The notes beneath the pieces are model-generated. The model had not been told where the DNA came from and did no database searches. It worked only from the letters and a program-made list of their open reading frames with translations. A stretch of DNA of 18,682 nucleotides, taken from positions 1-18,682 of the forward strand of contig CAAEMZ010000024.1 of the NCBI GenBank assembly GCA_900757195.1. Reading direction: 5' to 3'. This document shows positions 7,279-14,314 of this stretch, piece after piece. Numbering within the stretch: position 1 is the first letter of the stretch; each line of letters begins with the position of its first letter. The translations under genes were made by a program, and so were the position numbers. This DNA comes from Lachnospiraceae bacterium (lineage in GTDB: Bacteria; Bacillota; Clostridia; Lachnospirales; Lachnospiraceae).

Positions 7279-8335
7279 AATTTAGTTTCCGTTTGAGCAT
7301 GTCCGGATTCGACGCATGGAGCAGCGCCGTGTTCCGGTCTATTTTTTTGTTCTGATAAAGTTTTAAAAGGCTCGCATCCATGGAGCACATTTCATCCGAA
7401 GAAGAGGAATAGATCAGACCGTCAATCTGATGGATTTTATTATCCCGGATCATGTTCCGGATGGCGGTATTCACCGTCATGATTTCAAATACCGGAGTGA
7501 GGGAGCCGTCCACTGTCATCACAAGCTGTTGAGAAATAACGGCCTGAAGCACCATGGAAAGCTGAACGGCGATCTGACGCTGCTGGTTCGGCGGAAAGAC
7601 ATCAATAATCCGGTCGATGGTGTTGGCGGCGCCGATGGTATGCAGGGTGGAAATAATCAGATGCCCCGTTTCTGCGGCGGTCATCGCCACGTTGATCGTT
7701 TCATAATCCCGCATCTCACCGAGAAGAATGACGTCCGGACTTTGCCGGAGAGCGGCGCGGAGAGCGCTGACATAGGACTCGGTATCCGTATTGATTTCCC
7801 GCTGGCTGACGATGCTTTTTTTGTGGCTGTGCAGGTATTCCAGCGGATCTTCCAGAGTGATGATATGCTTTTCCTGTTCGTTATTGATCTTATCGATCAT
7901 ACAGGCCAGGGTTGTGGACTTTCCGCTGCCCGCAGGGCCCGTGACGAGAACAAGGCCTTTCTGGTAATCTGAAAACTGCATAATGGCCGGAGTGATGCCG
8001 AGAACTTCCGGGTCCGGCAGAGAAAAGGCGATGATCCGGACGACGGCGGCCAGGGAGCCGCGCTGCTTATAGGTGCTGACACGAAAACGGGACACCCCTT
8101 TGATAGCAAAAGAAAAGTCATCATCACCGGTGTCAAGGAAGGGCTGGATATGACGCTGCCCTGCCAGCTCGTAAATACCGCGGACGAAAGCTTCCGTATC
8201 CGCAGGCATTAATTTTTCGGAATTCGCATGGATGATCTTTCCATTAATTTTGTAGGAGAATGGAAGACCGGCGACGATAAAGACGTCCGAGGCCCCTTTT
8301 CGGGCGGCCTGTTCTAATAATTCAGTGATGTTCAT
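7277..8335 (-). CDS. pilT: Type IV pilus retraction-type ATPase PilT
   Basis: A 352-residue cytoplasmic hexameric secretion ATPase of the PilT branch, which powers pilus depolymerisation and retraction in known systems. Walker A is GPAGSGKST (residues 133-141, Lys139). The Asp box is ITLEDPLEY. Walker B is DVILLGEMRD (residues 201-210, Glu207). The His box AAETGHLIISTLHT lies around residues 220-233. The C-terminal AIRNMIRDNKIHQI matches the AIRNLIRE motif that marks PilT and is needed for retraction. The length is typical of PilT, not of PilB (over 500), and there is no PilB-specific N-terminal domain or tetracysteine zinc motif. It is the last gene of a ten-gene operon. Its start overlaps the previous stop by four bases, and GGAGG lies about ten bases upstream. 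No PilB is encoded in the operon. Confidence 0.93.
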   Translation of the reverse strand: MNITELLEQAARKGASDVFIVAGLPFSYKINGKIIHANSEKLMPADTEAFVRGIYELAGQRHIQPFLDTGDDDFSFAIKGVSRFRVSTYKQRGSLAAVVRIIAFSLPDPEVLGITPAIMQFSDYQKGLVLVTGPAGSGKSTTLACMIDKINNEQEKHIITLEDPLEYLHSHKKSIVSQREINTDTESYVSALRAALRQSPDVILLGEMRDYETINVAMTAAETGHLIISTLHTIGAANTIDRIIDVFPPNQQRQIAVQLSMVLQAVISQQLVMTVDGSLTPVFEIMTVNTAIRNMIRDNKIHQIDGLIYSSSSDEMCSMDASLLKLYQNKKIDRNTALLHASNPDMLKRKLN

Positions 8336-8805
8336 GGCTGCTTAGCCTCCATATCTAAAAGATTCAGTGTCTGGTTTTCTTCCCATTCCCCGGTATCGAT
8401 GATGCTCCAGCCGTCAACGGTATAGCAGCAGGGCTGCTGCGGCGACGGATAGATCAGGGTCAGTTCGATATGAAGGGCCTGATTTTCGGAAATTGTTTCG
8501 TTCCAGGAAAGGGAAGATGCTTCTGTATGGAATTCTTCCCGAAGCCGGGAAAAATAATCCGCTTCCGAAACGGCCTCCGAGGCCATGGCTGATAAACGGG
8601 CATCAATATCCGAAAGCTTGCGCTCGGCCCTGTTTGAAGCCTCATAATAGGCGGTCGTCCGCTCCGCCAGAGCTGTGCTGAGACGGTAGTCCGCATTGGC
8701 GCTGACGAGGGAGAGGGCGGCAAAGGTGGCAAGACAGAGAAGAACAAAAACGATCAGGATTGACGATGTACCTATATTAAATGCCATTGGACGTTTTTTA
8801 TTCAT
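8332..8805 (-). CDS. Small single-pass membrane protein of the pilus-like operon
   Basis: No family recognised with certainty. 157 residues, with the start taken at ATG 8805 (begins MNKKRPMAFNIG) because GGAGG lies six bases upstream; a longer in-frame start at 8859 would run deep into the previous gene. Residues about 15-35 form one hydrophobic helix (ILIVFVLLCLATFAALSLVS), followed by a charged, probably helical extracytoplasmic stretch (AERTTAYYEASNRAERKL) and a beta-rich C-terminal part with the pair CC in QQPCCYTVDG. The short basic N-terminus, membrane helix and long amphipathic helix resemble pilin-like or minor-pilin accessory proteins, but there is no Gly/Phe-xxx-Glu prepilin cleavage motif. 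The stop overlaps the pilT start (ATGA), which implies translational coupling. Confidence 0.75.
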   Translation of the reverse strand: MNKKRPMAFNIGTSSILIVFVLLCLATFAALSLVSANADYRLSTALAERTTAYYEASNRAERKLSDIDARLSAMASEAVSEADYFSRLREEFHTEASSLSWNETISENQALHIELTLIYPSPQQPCCYTVDGWSIIDTGEWEENQTLNLLDMEAKQP

Positions 8806-9196
8806 AGACAGCCTCCAGTCTCGGATATTTGCAGACATCCACGGAATAGATGATTTCATCCGAAATCTGCCGGGAAACGGAAATCCGGATTTTTTTTACG
8901 GTAGTTTCGTCCGCTGTCCGGACGCTGATTCGGTAGACCGCCGTTTCTTCCGGACATTCCTGCCAGTTTTCATCATAAAAAAATGCAGAAGGGCCGTTAA
9001 AGCTGCCGTTGGCGCTCCGAAAAGTTTCGGCGATGTTTTCCGTATGAAAAACCGCCTGATTCAGCTCACTCGTATGGGCGCTCACCAGATGGGCTTTGGC
9101 AAAAACCTGGGCGCAGATGGCAGAGGTGACGGCAAAAAAGAAAACGGCGATAATCATTTCCATCAGAAAGAGAGATGTGCGGGATTTTCCGTTCAT
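8798..9196 (-). CDS. Pilin-like (pseudopilin) protein with non-canonical leader
   Basis: 132 residues. The N-terminus reads MNGKSRTSLFLMEMIIAVFFFAV. A short basic leader is followed by a hydrophobic helix containing a Glu at the +5 position if cleavage follows Ser8, as in type IV pilins and type II secretion pseudopilins. The usual Gly at -1 is Ser and the usual Phe at +1 is Leu. The rest is a small, beta-rich domain with Cys in WQECPEE and VDVCKYP that could form a disulfide outside the cell. Overlaps: four bases with the gene before it and eight with the gene after it. A GAAGGTGGGCGA stretch precedes the ATG. I infer a minor pilin or pseudopilin processed, if at all, by a peptidase encoded elsewhere. 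Confidence 0.72.
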   Translation of the reverse strand: MNGKSRTSLFLMEMIIAVFFFAVTSAICAQVFAKAHLVSAHTSELNQAVFHTENIAETFRSANGSFNGPSAFFYDENWQECPEETAVYRISVRTADETTVKKIRISVSRQISDEIIYSVDVCKYPRLEAVYE

Positions 9197-9696
9197 TCGC
9201 CCACCTTCTTTCCATCATCGCTTTGTACGGAAATACAAAAAGAATGTTCCCGGTCGTCGATGTCTCTGACCGTAAAGGCATAAAGCGACGGCCCGGTCTT
9301 TTCAGCAGAAAAATCCTTTGCCGGAAGAATCGGCTGACCGGAAGCGAGCCGGGGCGTATCCGATGTTTTTATAAAAAGTTCCATTAAATGGTCATCGTAG
9401 TGGTAAATGTAGGTCGTGTAGCTTACCGCATCGACGGTTTTTTCCAGCGTCAGGCAGAGGGTGTCGTCAATGGTTGTCAGACCGACAGCGCCTGCGGTGT
9501 CATTGTGCCGGATTTTTTCAGTAATATAGGCGGATGCCGTACGGTTTCTGTAGTTGGCATCCATATTTTCAGTGGTTGTCTGATAAACGCTGGCACCGAT
9601 GACCACTGCGAGAAAAGCCGAGGCCGAAAAAACGCAGAACAGCGCCAGAATAAATACAAAATCAAACATATGACGATAGGGTTTCTGAACGTTCAT
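9193..9696 (-). CDS. Membrane-anchored pilus-operon protein, likely DUF4860-type
   Basis: 167 residues. It begins MNVQKPYRHMFDFVFILALFCVF: a short cytoplasmic basic segment, then one membrane helix (residues about 11-36), then a soluble beta-rich extracytoplasmic domain (TASAYITEKIRHND, YTTYIYHYDDHLMELFI, PILPAKDFSAE). Size, N-terminal helix and gene context match the uncharacterised family annotated as DUF4860 in clostridial pilus/type II secretion-like loci; the match is from memory and not computed. No prepilin cleavage motif is obvious. GGAGG lies seven bases before the ATG, and the ATG overlaps the previous stop by four bases. Function unknown; a structural minor component of the pilus-like machine is the simplest guess. 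Confidence 0.72.
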   Translation of the reverse strand: MNVQKPYRHMFDFVFILALFCVFSASAFLAVVIGASVYQTTTENMDANYRNRTASAYITEKIRHNDTAGAVGLTTIDDTLCLTLEKTVDAVSYTTYIYHYDDHLMELFIKTSDTPRLASGQPILPAKDFSAEKTGPSLYAFTVRDIDDREHSFCISVQSDDGKKVGE

Positions 9697-10031
9697 TCGT
9701 CTGCCTCCAGTGAAATAATGGTAATATCCGGCATCATATTCGATGCGATGGGCTGGTAATCAATGAAATATTTATTTTCATCATAAGTAATGCCATAGTG
9801 GGATTTCAGGTAGTCCAGACTCGGCGGATACCGGCCTTCGATGGCATAGCAGTGGACAACGCTTCGCTCCAGCGCCGTTCGGAGACTTTGATAGCTTTCA
9901 CGATCTGAGGTTTTTGAAATGCCGGAAATTCCCAGCAGAAACAGACCGATAAATATCAAAAAGAGAGCAATCGGAAAAATAAAAGCCTGAAAGCGGTATC
10001 GGATTTCTGATGATTTTGAAAAACGGTTCAT
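9693..10031 (-). CDS. Small pilin-like membrane protein, unknown function
   Basis: 112 residues. After a 15-residue polar, basic N-terminus comes one membrane helix (residues about 17-38, FPIALFLIFIGLFLLGISG). An alpha-helix (ESYQSLRTALERSVVHCYA) and a small domain with IEGRYPPSLDYLKSHYGI and KYFIDYQPIASN follow. The latter pattern (a helix, then an EGRYPPSLDYL segment, then short strands) resembles the globular start of many type II secretion major pseudopilins, where YPxSLxxL is common. No canonical prepilin leader is present. AAAGGAG lies eight bases upstream of ATG 10031. The gene follows pilC after 13 bases and overlaps the next start by four bases. Confidence 0.7.
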   Translation of the reverse strand: MNRFSKSSEIRYRFQAFIFPIALFLIFIGLFLLGISGISKTSDRESYQSLRTALERSVVHCYAIEGRYPPSLDYLKSHYGITYDENKYFIDYQPIASNMMPDITIISLEADE

Positions 10032-10044
10032 AGCGAAGACTCCT

Positions 10045-11079
10045 TTATCCGATATTGGTCATAATTCCGAGGAGGGGAAGCATGACGGATAATAAAATCA
10101 GGCCGACGATCACCGATAAAACAGCAACGAGGGCCGGTTCCAGAATATGAATCAGGCGGTTCATCCGCGCATTAATTTCGTCTTCATATTGAATGGAAAT
10201 CTTTTCCATCAGGGTGTCCAGAGCGCCGGCTTTGTAGCCGATGGAAGCCATTTTCGAATAGATTCCGGAAAAAATACCGGATTCCGACAGAGCTTCGGCA
10301 AAATCCATACCGTCGTTTACGGAGGCCTGGCAGGCGGCAATCCGCGCTTTGATCGCCGGATGATCGATGAGCTGTCCGGCCATTTCAAGACTTTCCAGAG
10401 CATCCAGACCACTTCTTAACGTCAGGGACATACCGGCCGCAAATTTGCTGACAGCGATCTTTTCAATAAGTCCGCGGGTCAGAAAGAAACGGGATGCAAT
10501 TTTTCCGCGGGCGCGGATTCCTGACGGCAGAAAGTTCAAATAGAACAATACTGCGGCAGCGATCACCAGAAGGATTAAAAAAATAAAGGAATAATTACTT
10601 AAGGCAGTTCCGATATTCATCAGAACCATGGAAAATCCGGTCATCTCACTTCCAAGCTGGACAAAGACCTGGTGAAACATCGGAAGCACTTTGATAATCA
10701 GAATCAGAATGATGATAAACATCATGCCGAGCATAATCAGAGGATAGGAAACGGCGCTTTTAATATTCTGTTTGACTTCTTCTTCCCGTTGATAGTAGCG
10801 GGAAAGAGAGGACATAACATCCTCCAGATGTCCGGTTTCTTCACCGATGCGGATCAACTGCAGGGCATAGGAAGGAAACACGCCGGATTCGGAGAGGGCG
10901 GTATACAGACTGCCGCTCGCTTCGATGCCTTCATAAATCGTCCGGAGGAGGGCGCCGCCTTCCCGGGTATAGGCATCGTCTTTCATAATGGCAATCCCTT
11001 CAATCGCAGAGATGCCGGAATGGAGAATCATGGCCATCTGTTCACAAAAGGCGGCCAGTTCATTATTTGTTAAATACAT
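10045..11079 (-). CDS. pilC: Type IV pilus / type II secretion inner-membrane platform protein PilC (GspF family)
   Basis: 344 residues, forming the polytopic platform on which a pilus ATPase acts. Two T2SSF domains are seen. The first covers residues about 8-130 (LAAFCEQMAMILHSGISAIEGI, RIGEETGHLEDVMSSLSRYY). The second covers about 205-330 (FAAGMSLTLRSGLDALESLEMAG, MASIGYKAGALDTLMEKIS). Each is followed by strongly hydrophobic segments (about 110-135, 150-185 and 315-340). The paired E-E-TGHLE and GYKAGALD turns are the usual internal-repeat signature of GspF. The length is slightly short of the about 400 typical for PilC, mainly at the N-terminus. An AGAGG site precedes ATG 11079. With PilT at the other end of the operon this supplies motor and platform, but no assembly ATPase. 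Confidence 0.9.
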   Translation of the reverse strand: MYLTNNELAAFCEQMAMILHSGISAIEGIAIMKDDAYTREGGALLRTIYEGIEASGSLYTALSESGVFPSYALQLIRIGEETGHLEDVMSSLSRYYQREEEVKQNIKSAVSYPLIMLGMMFIIILILIIKVLPMFHQVFVQLGSEMTGFSMVLMNIGTALSNYSFIFLILLVIAAAVLFYLNFLPSGIRARGKIASRFFLTRGLIEKIAVSKFAAGMSLTLRSGLDALESLEMAGQLIDHPAIKARIAACQASVNDGMDFAEALSESGIFSGIYSKMASIGYKAGALDTLMEKISIQYEDEINARMNRLIHILEPALVAVLSVIVGLILLSVMLPLLGIMTNIG

Positions 11080-11102
11080 GAGAAACCTCTTTTCAATGAT
11101 TT

Positions 11103-12047
11103 TCAGTAAACATATTTTGTCGTGTAATGACTTCCGTCGCCAATAAAGCGTTTGATCTCTTTATCGCCCTTATTGCTGGCCCCCAGCGTCGGGTCCACCA
11201 TTTTCCAGGAAGTGCCGTCAAATTCAATAATACCGTTCAGCCAGCCGATATCTGTAATATGAACGCTGATCCAGGCATGATAGGCGGTGCCGGCATAGCC
11301 GACCTCCAGACGGGTCGGAATCTGCTGAGACCGGAGCATGGCCGCCATCAGCGCCGCATAATCGAAGCAGATGCCCTTTCCGGAATCCAGCGTTTCGTCA
11401 GGAACCGGGAGATATCCGGATTCGACCGAAGCGGCCTTTTCCTTGTCATAAGAAACATTGGCTGTAATATAATTATAAACCGCAGTCACGACATCCAGAT
11501 CATTGTTTGCGGAAAATGCAAGTTCCTCCCCTTTTTGGACCGAACGATCATCGGGAGAGAAGCTGACATACTGATTCGGATACAGGTAGGGTCCGAATTC
11601 ATCGGTAATCGCCGCATCAATATCGGAGGCAAAGGCCAGTGAATATTGGTCGCCTGTAACATTTTCAAAAACCTTCAAACGATATAAACCGCTGCCGCCG
11701 GTCAGCGGAAAGGTTTCATAGCCGCCGTGCAGGGTGTAGGTGTAGGTCGTTTCATCCGGAGTGGTCAACTGAAGCTTGACTTTTGGATTCGAACCGTCGT
11801 AGCTTACCATGATATAGCCTTCATCGGTATGTGAGGTATCCAGAGAAACCGTTCCATTACAATCGCCATAAATACCATCCGCCGACGGAACACGAACGAC
11901 GGCGTGATTATCCCGGCTGCCCTGAACGGATGGATCCGTGTTCACGGAAGAAATCTTTACGGAATGAGCGCCGGAGCAGCCGCTGCACAAAAGTGCGAAA
12001 AGCAGATATACCGCAGTAAATCTGAGTCTGTTCCTATGGAAAAACAT
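11103..12047 (-). CDS. Transglutaminase-like lipoprotein
   Basis: 314 residues, a predicted extracytoplasmic lipoprotein. Residues 1-24 are a basic, hydrophobic signal ending LLCSGC, with Cys24 the likely lipidated residue (the -3 Cys is unusual for a lipobox). Residues about 50-165 look like a beta-sandwich (SVQGSRDNHAVVRVPSADG, YIMVSYDGSNPKVKL, GSGLYRLKVFENV). The C-terminal third is a transglutaminase-core domain with a full Cys-His-Asp triad: Cys227 in GKGICFDYAALM, His257 in AYHAWISVH and Asp285 in WKMVDPTLG. Proteins of this superfamily act as cross-linkers, peptidases or amidases, so the reaction cannot be named. The start ATG 12047 was chosen for its GGAGAC site; it overlaps the end of the previous gene by 14 bases. 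It may process or cross-link pilin-like subunits or cell-wall peptides outside the cell; this is inferred from location only. Confidence 0.87.
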   Translation of the reverse strand: MFFHRNRLRFTAVYLLFALLCSGCSGAHSVKISSVNTDPSVQGSRDNHAVVRVPSADGIYGDCNGTVSLDTSHTDEGYIMVSYDGSNPKVKLQLTTPDETTYTYTLHGGYETFPLTGGSGLYRLKVFENVTGDQYSLAFASDIDAAITDEFGPYLYPNQYVSFSPDDRSVQKGEELAFSANNDLDVVTAVYNYITANVSYDKEKAASVESGYLPVPDETLDSGKGICFDYAALMAAMLRSQQIPTRLEVGYAGTAYHAWISVHITDIGWLNGIIEFDGTSWKMVDPTLGASNKGDKEIKRFIGDGSHYTTKYVY

Positions 12048-12777
12048 TATCCGTGTCTCCTTTTGAATCAAAGACATTCAGGATAGCAACAATGGAAGAA
12101 CCCCGGACGTCATGGATGTAAATATTTAATTCTTCCGATGGATATTCAAAAGCCACTGTCCGGGCGGTTTCATCAACAGCGACCGGAGCAATTTTCTGAC
12201 CGAGCAGGGTTATGGCGTAAATATTTGAAAAATCAATCGGATAGGAACCTTCTTTTAATTCGATCACAATAGTATTTCCATCCTGGTAGCTGCCCGTAAT
12301 CTCCGGTTTCAGATGGAGCGGAGCGACCCGGAAAGACGATGTATAGGCCTGATTATTCAGAGCCGTTGCGGTAACCGTCAGTTCACCGGAACTGTCAATA
12401 CTGATGCGATAGGTATTGTTATCAAGTTCATTGACCGGAAGTTCGGTTCCGTTTAAAGTCGCTTCCACCGATTTCAGAGGAAACAGGGAGTTGGAGGCAA
12501 ATTCCAGAAAGGTCTGCTCTCCGGAAGCGAAGGCCGGGGAAAAATTCAGCGCCGGCTTTAAAAGAAAAAAGGGTAGAATGAAACATAAAATAATAGATAC
12601 TGTACATATAATCCGAATCCATCGGAACATATTCATCGTCGTCCGTGCATTTGCCTGAAGAACATCCAGAGGCAGTGAATTCGGAACAAGATGGCAGCTT
12701 CGCAGGATGTCATCCAGAATCGGCTGCGCTTCGTCGGAATTTAAATAATATTTGTCGTTGTTATTATCATATGACAT
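12034..12777 (-). CDS. Single-pass membrane protein, candidate anti-sigma factor
   Basis: 247 residues from ATG 12777, which has AGGAGG seven bases upstream and starts one base after the stop of the sigma-factor gene (TGAcATG). This spacing implies translational coupling, the usual layout for ECF sigma and anti-sigma pairs. Residues 1-52 are cytoplasmic and polar, residues about 53-73 are a membrane helix (WIRIICTVSIILCFILPFFLL), and residues 75-247 are outside, with repeated beta-strand patterns suggesting one or two Ig-like domains (YRISIDSSGELTVTATALNN, GNTIVIELKEGSYPIDFSN). There is no ZAS-type HxxxCxxC zinc motif, so if it is an anti-sigma factor it is not of that class. The role is inferred from position and topology; it could equally be a structural protein. 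Confidence 0.72.
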   Translation of the reverse strand: MSYDNNNDKYYLNSDEAQPILDDILRSCHLVPNSLPLDVLQANARTTMNMFRWIRIICTVSIILCFILPFFLLKPALNFSPAFASGEQTFLEFASNSLFPLKSVEATLNGTELPVNELDNNTYRISIDSSGELTVTATALNNQAYTSSFRVAPLHLKPEITGSYQDGNTIVIELKEGSYPIDFSNIYAITLLGQKIAPVAVDETARTVAFEYPSEELNIYIHDVRGSSIVAILNVFDSKGDTDNVFP

Positions 12778-12778
12778 G

Positions 12779-13342
12779 TCACGTCCTCCTTTCATTCATA
12801 TATGTTTTCATAACTTTTCGGCCGTTGACAAGATAGCGTTTGACGGAACTGAGGGAGCAATCCATAACCCTGGCGATATCCTCCAGCGTCATCTGGTTAA
12901 TATAGCGCATGGTGATCGCCTGCCGTTCTTTGGAAGGCAGCTTCGCAAGAAAGCCCTGCATCTCTGAAAGCTCATTCTGCTGGATCGTCTGGGATTCCGG
13001 ATTGTTGGAAGGGTTGGAATCAACGATATTATGGTAAGATTCATCCCCCAGATTTTCCAGTGTATTCTTTTTCTTTTCAAGCATGGTGTAGCAGACACGG
13101 AAATTGATCGAGTGGAGCCATGAAACAAAGAGGCGCGCTTCTTTTAGCCGGGCAATGTTTTTATATGCCCGTATGTAAGTCTCCTGGAGTGCATCCTGAG
13201 CCAGAACCGGATCTTTCAGATAATTACAGGCGAAATTATATTCTTTTTGATAAGTCAGTGCGTATAGCTCTGCAAAGGCATTACTGTCGTTGTTTTGAAT
13301 ACGCGTAACCAGTGCAGCGATATACATGTGATCCAATAACAT
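12779..13342 (-). CDS. ECF-type sigma-70 family RNA polymerase sigma factor
   Basis: 187 residues, with the start set at ATG 13342 (MLLDHMYIAALV) because GGAGGA lies seven bases upstream; an in-frame ATG at 13372 lacks a site. Region 2 covers residues about 20-90 (NAFAELYALTYQKEYNFACNYL, DPVLAQDALQETYIRAY, FVSWLHSINFRVCYTMLEKKK), including the DAxQETYIRAY segment that binds core and the -10 element. An acidic/Asn-rich linker follows. Region 4 covers about 130-182 (LPSKERQAITMRYINQMTLEDIA, CSLSSVKRYLVNGRKVMK), giving the helix-turn-helix for the -35 element. There is no sigma-1 or sigma-3 region, so it is group 4 (ECF). It sits 38 bases after the degenerate GGDEF gene and one base before the membrane protein that may restrain it. 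Its regulon may include this operon. Confidence 0.9.
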   Translation of the reverse strand: MLLDHMYIAALVTRIQNNDSNAFAELYALTYQKEYNFACNYLKDPVLAQDALQETYIRAYKNIARLKEARLFVSWLHSINFRVCYTMLEKKKNTLENLGDESYHNIVDSNPSNNPESQTIQQNELSEMQGFLAKLPSKERQAITMRYINQMTLEDIARVMDCSLSSVKRYLVNGRKVMKTYMNERRT

Positions 13343-13380
13343 TCTGATTCCTCCAATAATAAAGGCAGCCAATCATGTCA

Positions 13381-14070
13381 TTAAAGAATTTCCTGAAGAT
13401 GATGGCTGGCGTAGCCGACAAGTTCACTCGGAGTTTTAAAATGCTTTTCGTGATTATCAATAAGGCAGGCCGAATAAAGGATAATCGGTCCGCCGGATTT
13501 TTCGTTATAGCCTGAAACACGTTTTTTCAAGTCGGAAGAAAACTGTTCAAGAACCGTCAGGTCACAGTTGCTTGTGATGAGTGCAAAGTTTGCAGCATTG
13601 TTACGAACGACATTTCCAAAAGGCAGCCCACTCTGGGATAAAAGACCAGCAAAATTCTCTAAAAGGCGGTCACCCTGATCGTAGCCTTCGACTTCGTTCG
13701 TGTCTTCCAGATTATCCAGATGCAGTAAAACAAAGCCGATATCATCAAAACGGCCCTCACGAAGGATCTGAAATAAAATATTATCACAGCTTGTGCGGTT
13801 CGGAAGCCCTGTCAGTTCATCTCTGTAGGTCAGATTACTTAATGAGAGATATTCCGCATCATATTTCTGGAGTAAGCGCAGATCGATTAGAATGAAGATG
13901 CATGAGGACAGACAAAAAATCCATATAATCATGCATAAAATCAAAATCGGCGGATGGAATCCTACGCTTTCTTCAATCGTGCCGGAAGTGAGCAGATAGT
14001 ACAGGCTGGCACATGCGCCAAGACCGAAAAATATCGCCTGAAAAAGTTTGAAATGTCGGAAATTTTTCAT
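13381..14070 (-). CDS. Membrane protein with degenerate GGDEF domain
   Basis: 229 residues. Two membrane helices (about 8-27 and 41-63) are followed by a GGDEF-family domain beginning TYRDELTGLPNR (residues 81-92) and continuing FVLLHLDNLEDTNEVEGYDQGDRLL. The signature loop, RYGGDEF in active diguanylate cyclases, reads RNNAANF (residues 156-162), and the first metal-binding Asp of the DxD strand is His117. Both the metal and the catalytic sites are therefore lost, and no RxxD inhibitory site is seen. It cannot plausibly make c-di-GMP; a sensory, nucleotide-binding or scaffold role is more likely. It is the first gene of the operon, with a GGAGAC site seven bases before ATG 14070 and a probable promoter about 55 bases upstream. 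Confidence 0.85.
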   Translation of the reverse strand: MKNFRHFKLFQAIFFGLGACASLYYLLTSGTIEESVGFHPPILILCMIIWIFCLSSCIFILIDLRLLQKYDAEYLSLSNLTYRDELTGLPNRTSCDNILFQILREGRFDDIGFVLLHLDNLEDTNEVEGYDQGDRLLENFAGLLSQSGLPFGNVVRNNAANFALITSNCDLTVLEQFSSDLKKRVSGYNEKSGGPIILYSACLIDNHEKHFKTPSELVGYASHHLQEIL

Positions 14071-14125
14071 AATACAGTCTCCAATATCCTTTGTTTTAAT
14101 AAATTTTTAAATAGCTTTTGGTTCT

Positions 14126-14155
14126 ATTATATAGCACTTTTATTCGAAAGTACAA
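14126..14155 (-). promoter_or_regulatory. Probable promoter of the pilus-like operon
   Basis: Read on the - strand, TTGTAC (14150-14155) and a perfect TATAAT (14126-14131) are separated by 18 bases, with a transcription start expected about 50 bases before the first gene's ATG at 14070. The -10 is consensus but the -35 is weak (TTG only). It is the only well-formed sigma-A type signal upstream of the operon. A second promoter read by the operon's own ECF sigma factor is possible but I could not recognise one. Confidence 0.55.
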
Positions 14156-14166
14156 TGAAATTTTCC

Positions 14167-14178
14167 CCGGATTTCCGG
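14167..14178. promoter_or_regulatory. Small perfect inverted repeat between the divergent genes
   Basis: CCGGA and TCCGG flank a TT centre. The repeat lies about 12 bases upstream of the -35 element of the leftward promoter and before the leader of the rightward surface-protein gene. It could be an operator shared by the two transcripts. It is only five bases per arm, so chance is a real alternative, and no T run makes it a terminator. Confidence 0.25.
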
Positions 14179-14275
14179 TAAAGCCAGAGAAAATAAAAAA
14201 ATTTAAAAAAATTTCCAAAAAAATGAGCCGTTTTATTGATCCAGAAAGTCCTAATAAGTGTAAGGAGGTATAACG

Positions 14276-14314
14276 GCCATTCTCTCGGCCGGGACCCCAC
14301 CAGGCCGAAATGGC
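14276..14314 (+). promoter_or_regulatory. Nested GC-rich hairpin in the 5' leader of the surface-protein gene
   Basis: Outer arms GCCATT (14276-14281) and AATGGC (14309-14314) pair perfectly. Inside, CGGCC (14286-14290) pairs with GGCCG (14303-14307) around a 12-base loop rich in G and C. The element follows an isolated AAGGAGG and ends 20 bases before the real ribosome binding site. No T run follows, so it is not a terminator. It does not match the c-di-GMP-I or -II riboswitch cores as I know them. I infer an RNA element affecting mRNA stability or translation of the long surface-protein transcript. Confidence 0.45.

Noticed and set aside
7229..7280. Bidirectional terminator for ridA and pilT
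   Set aside because: On the - strand the hairpin is not followed by a T run, so only the + strand signal is supported.
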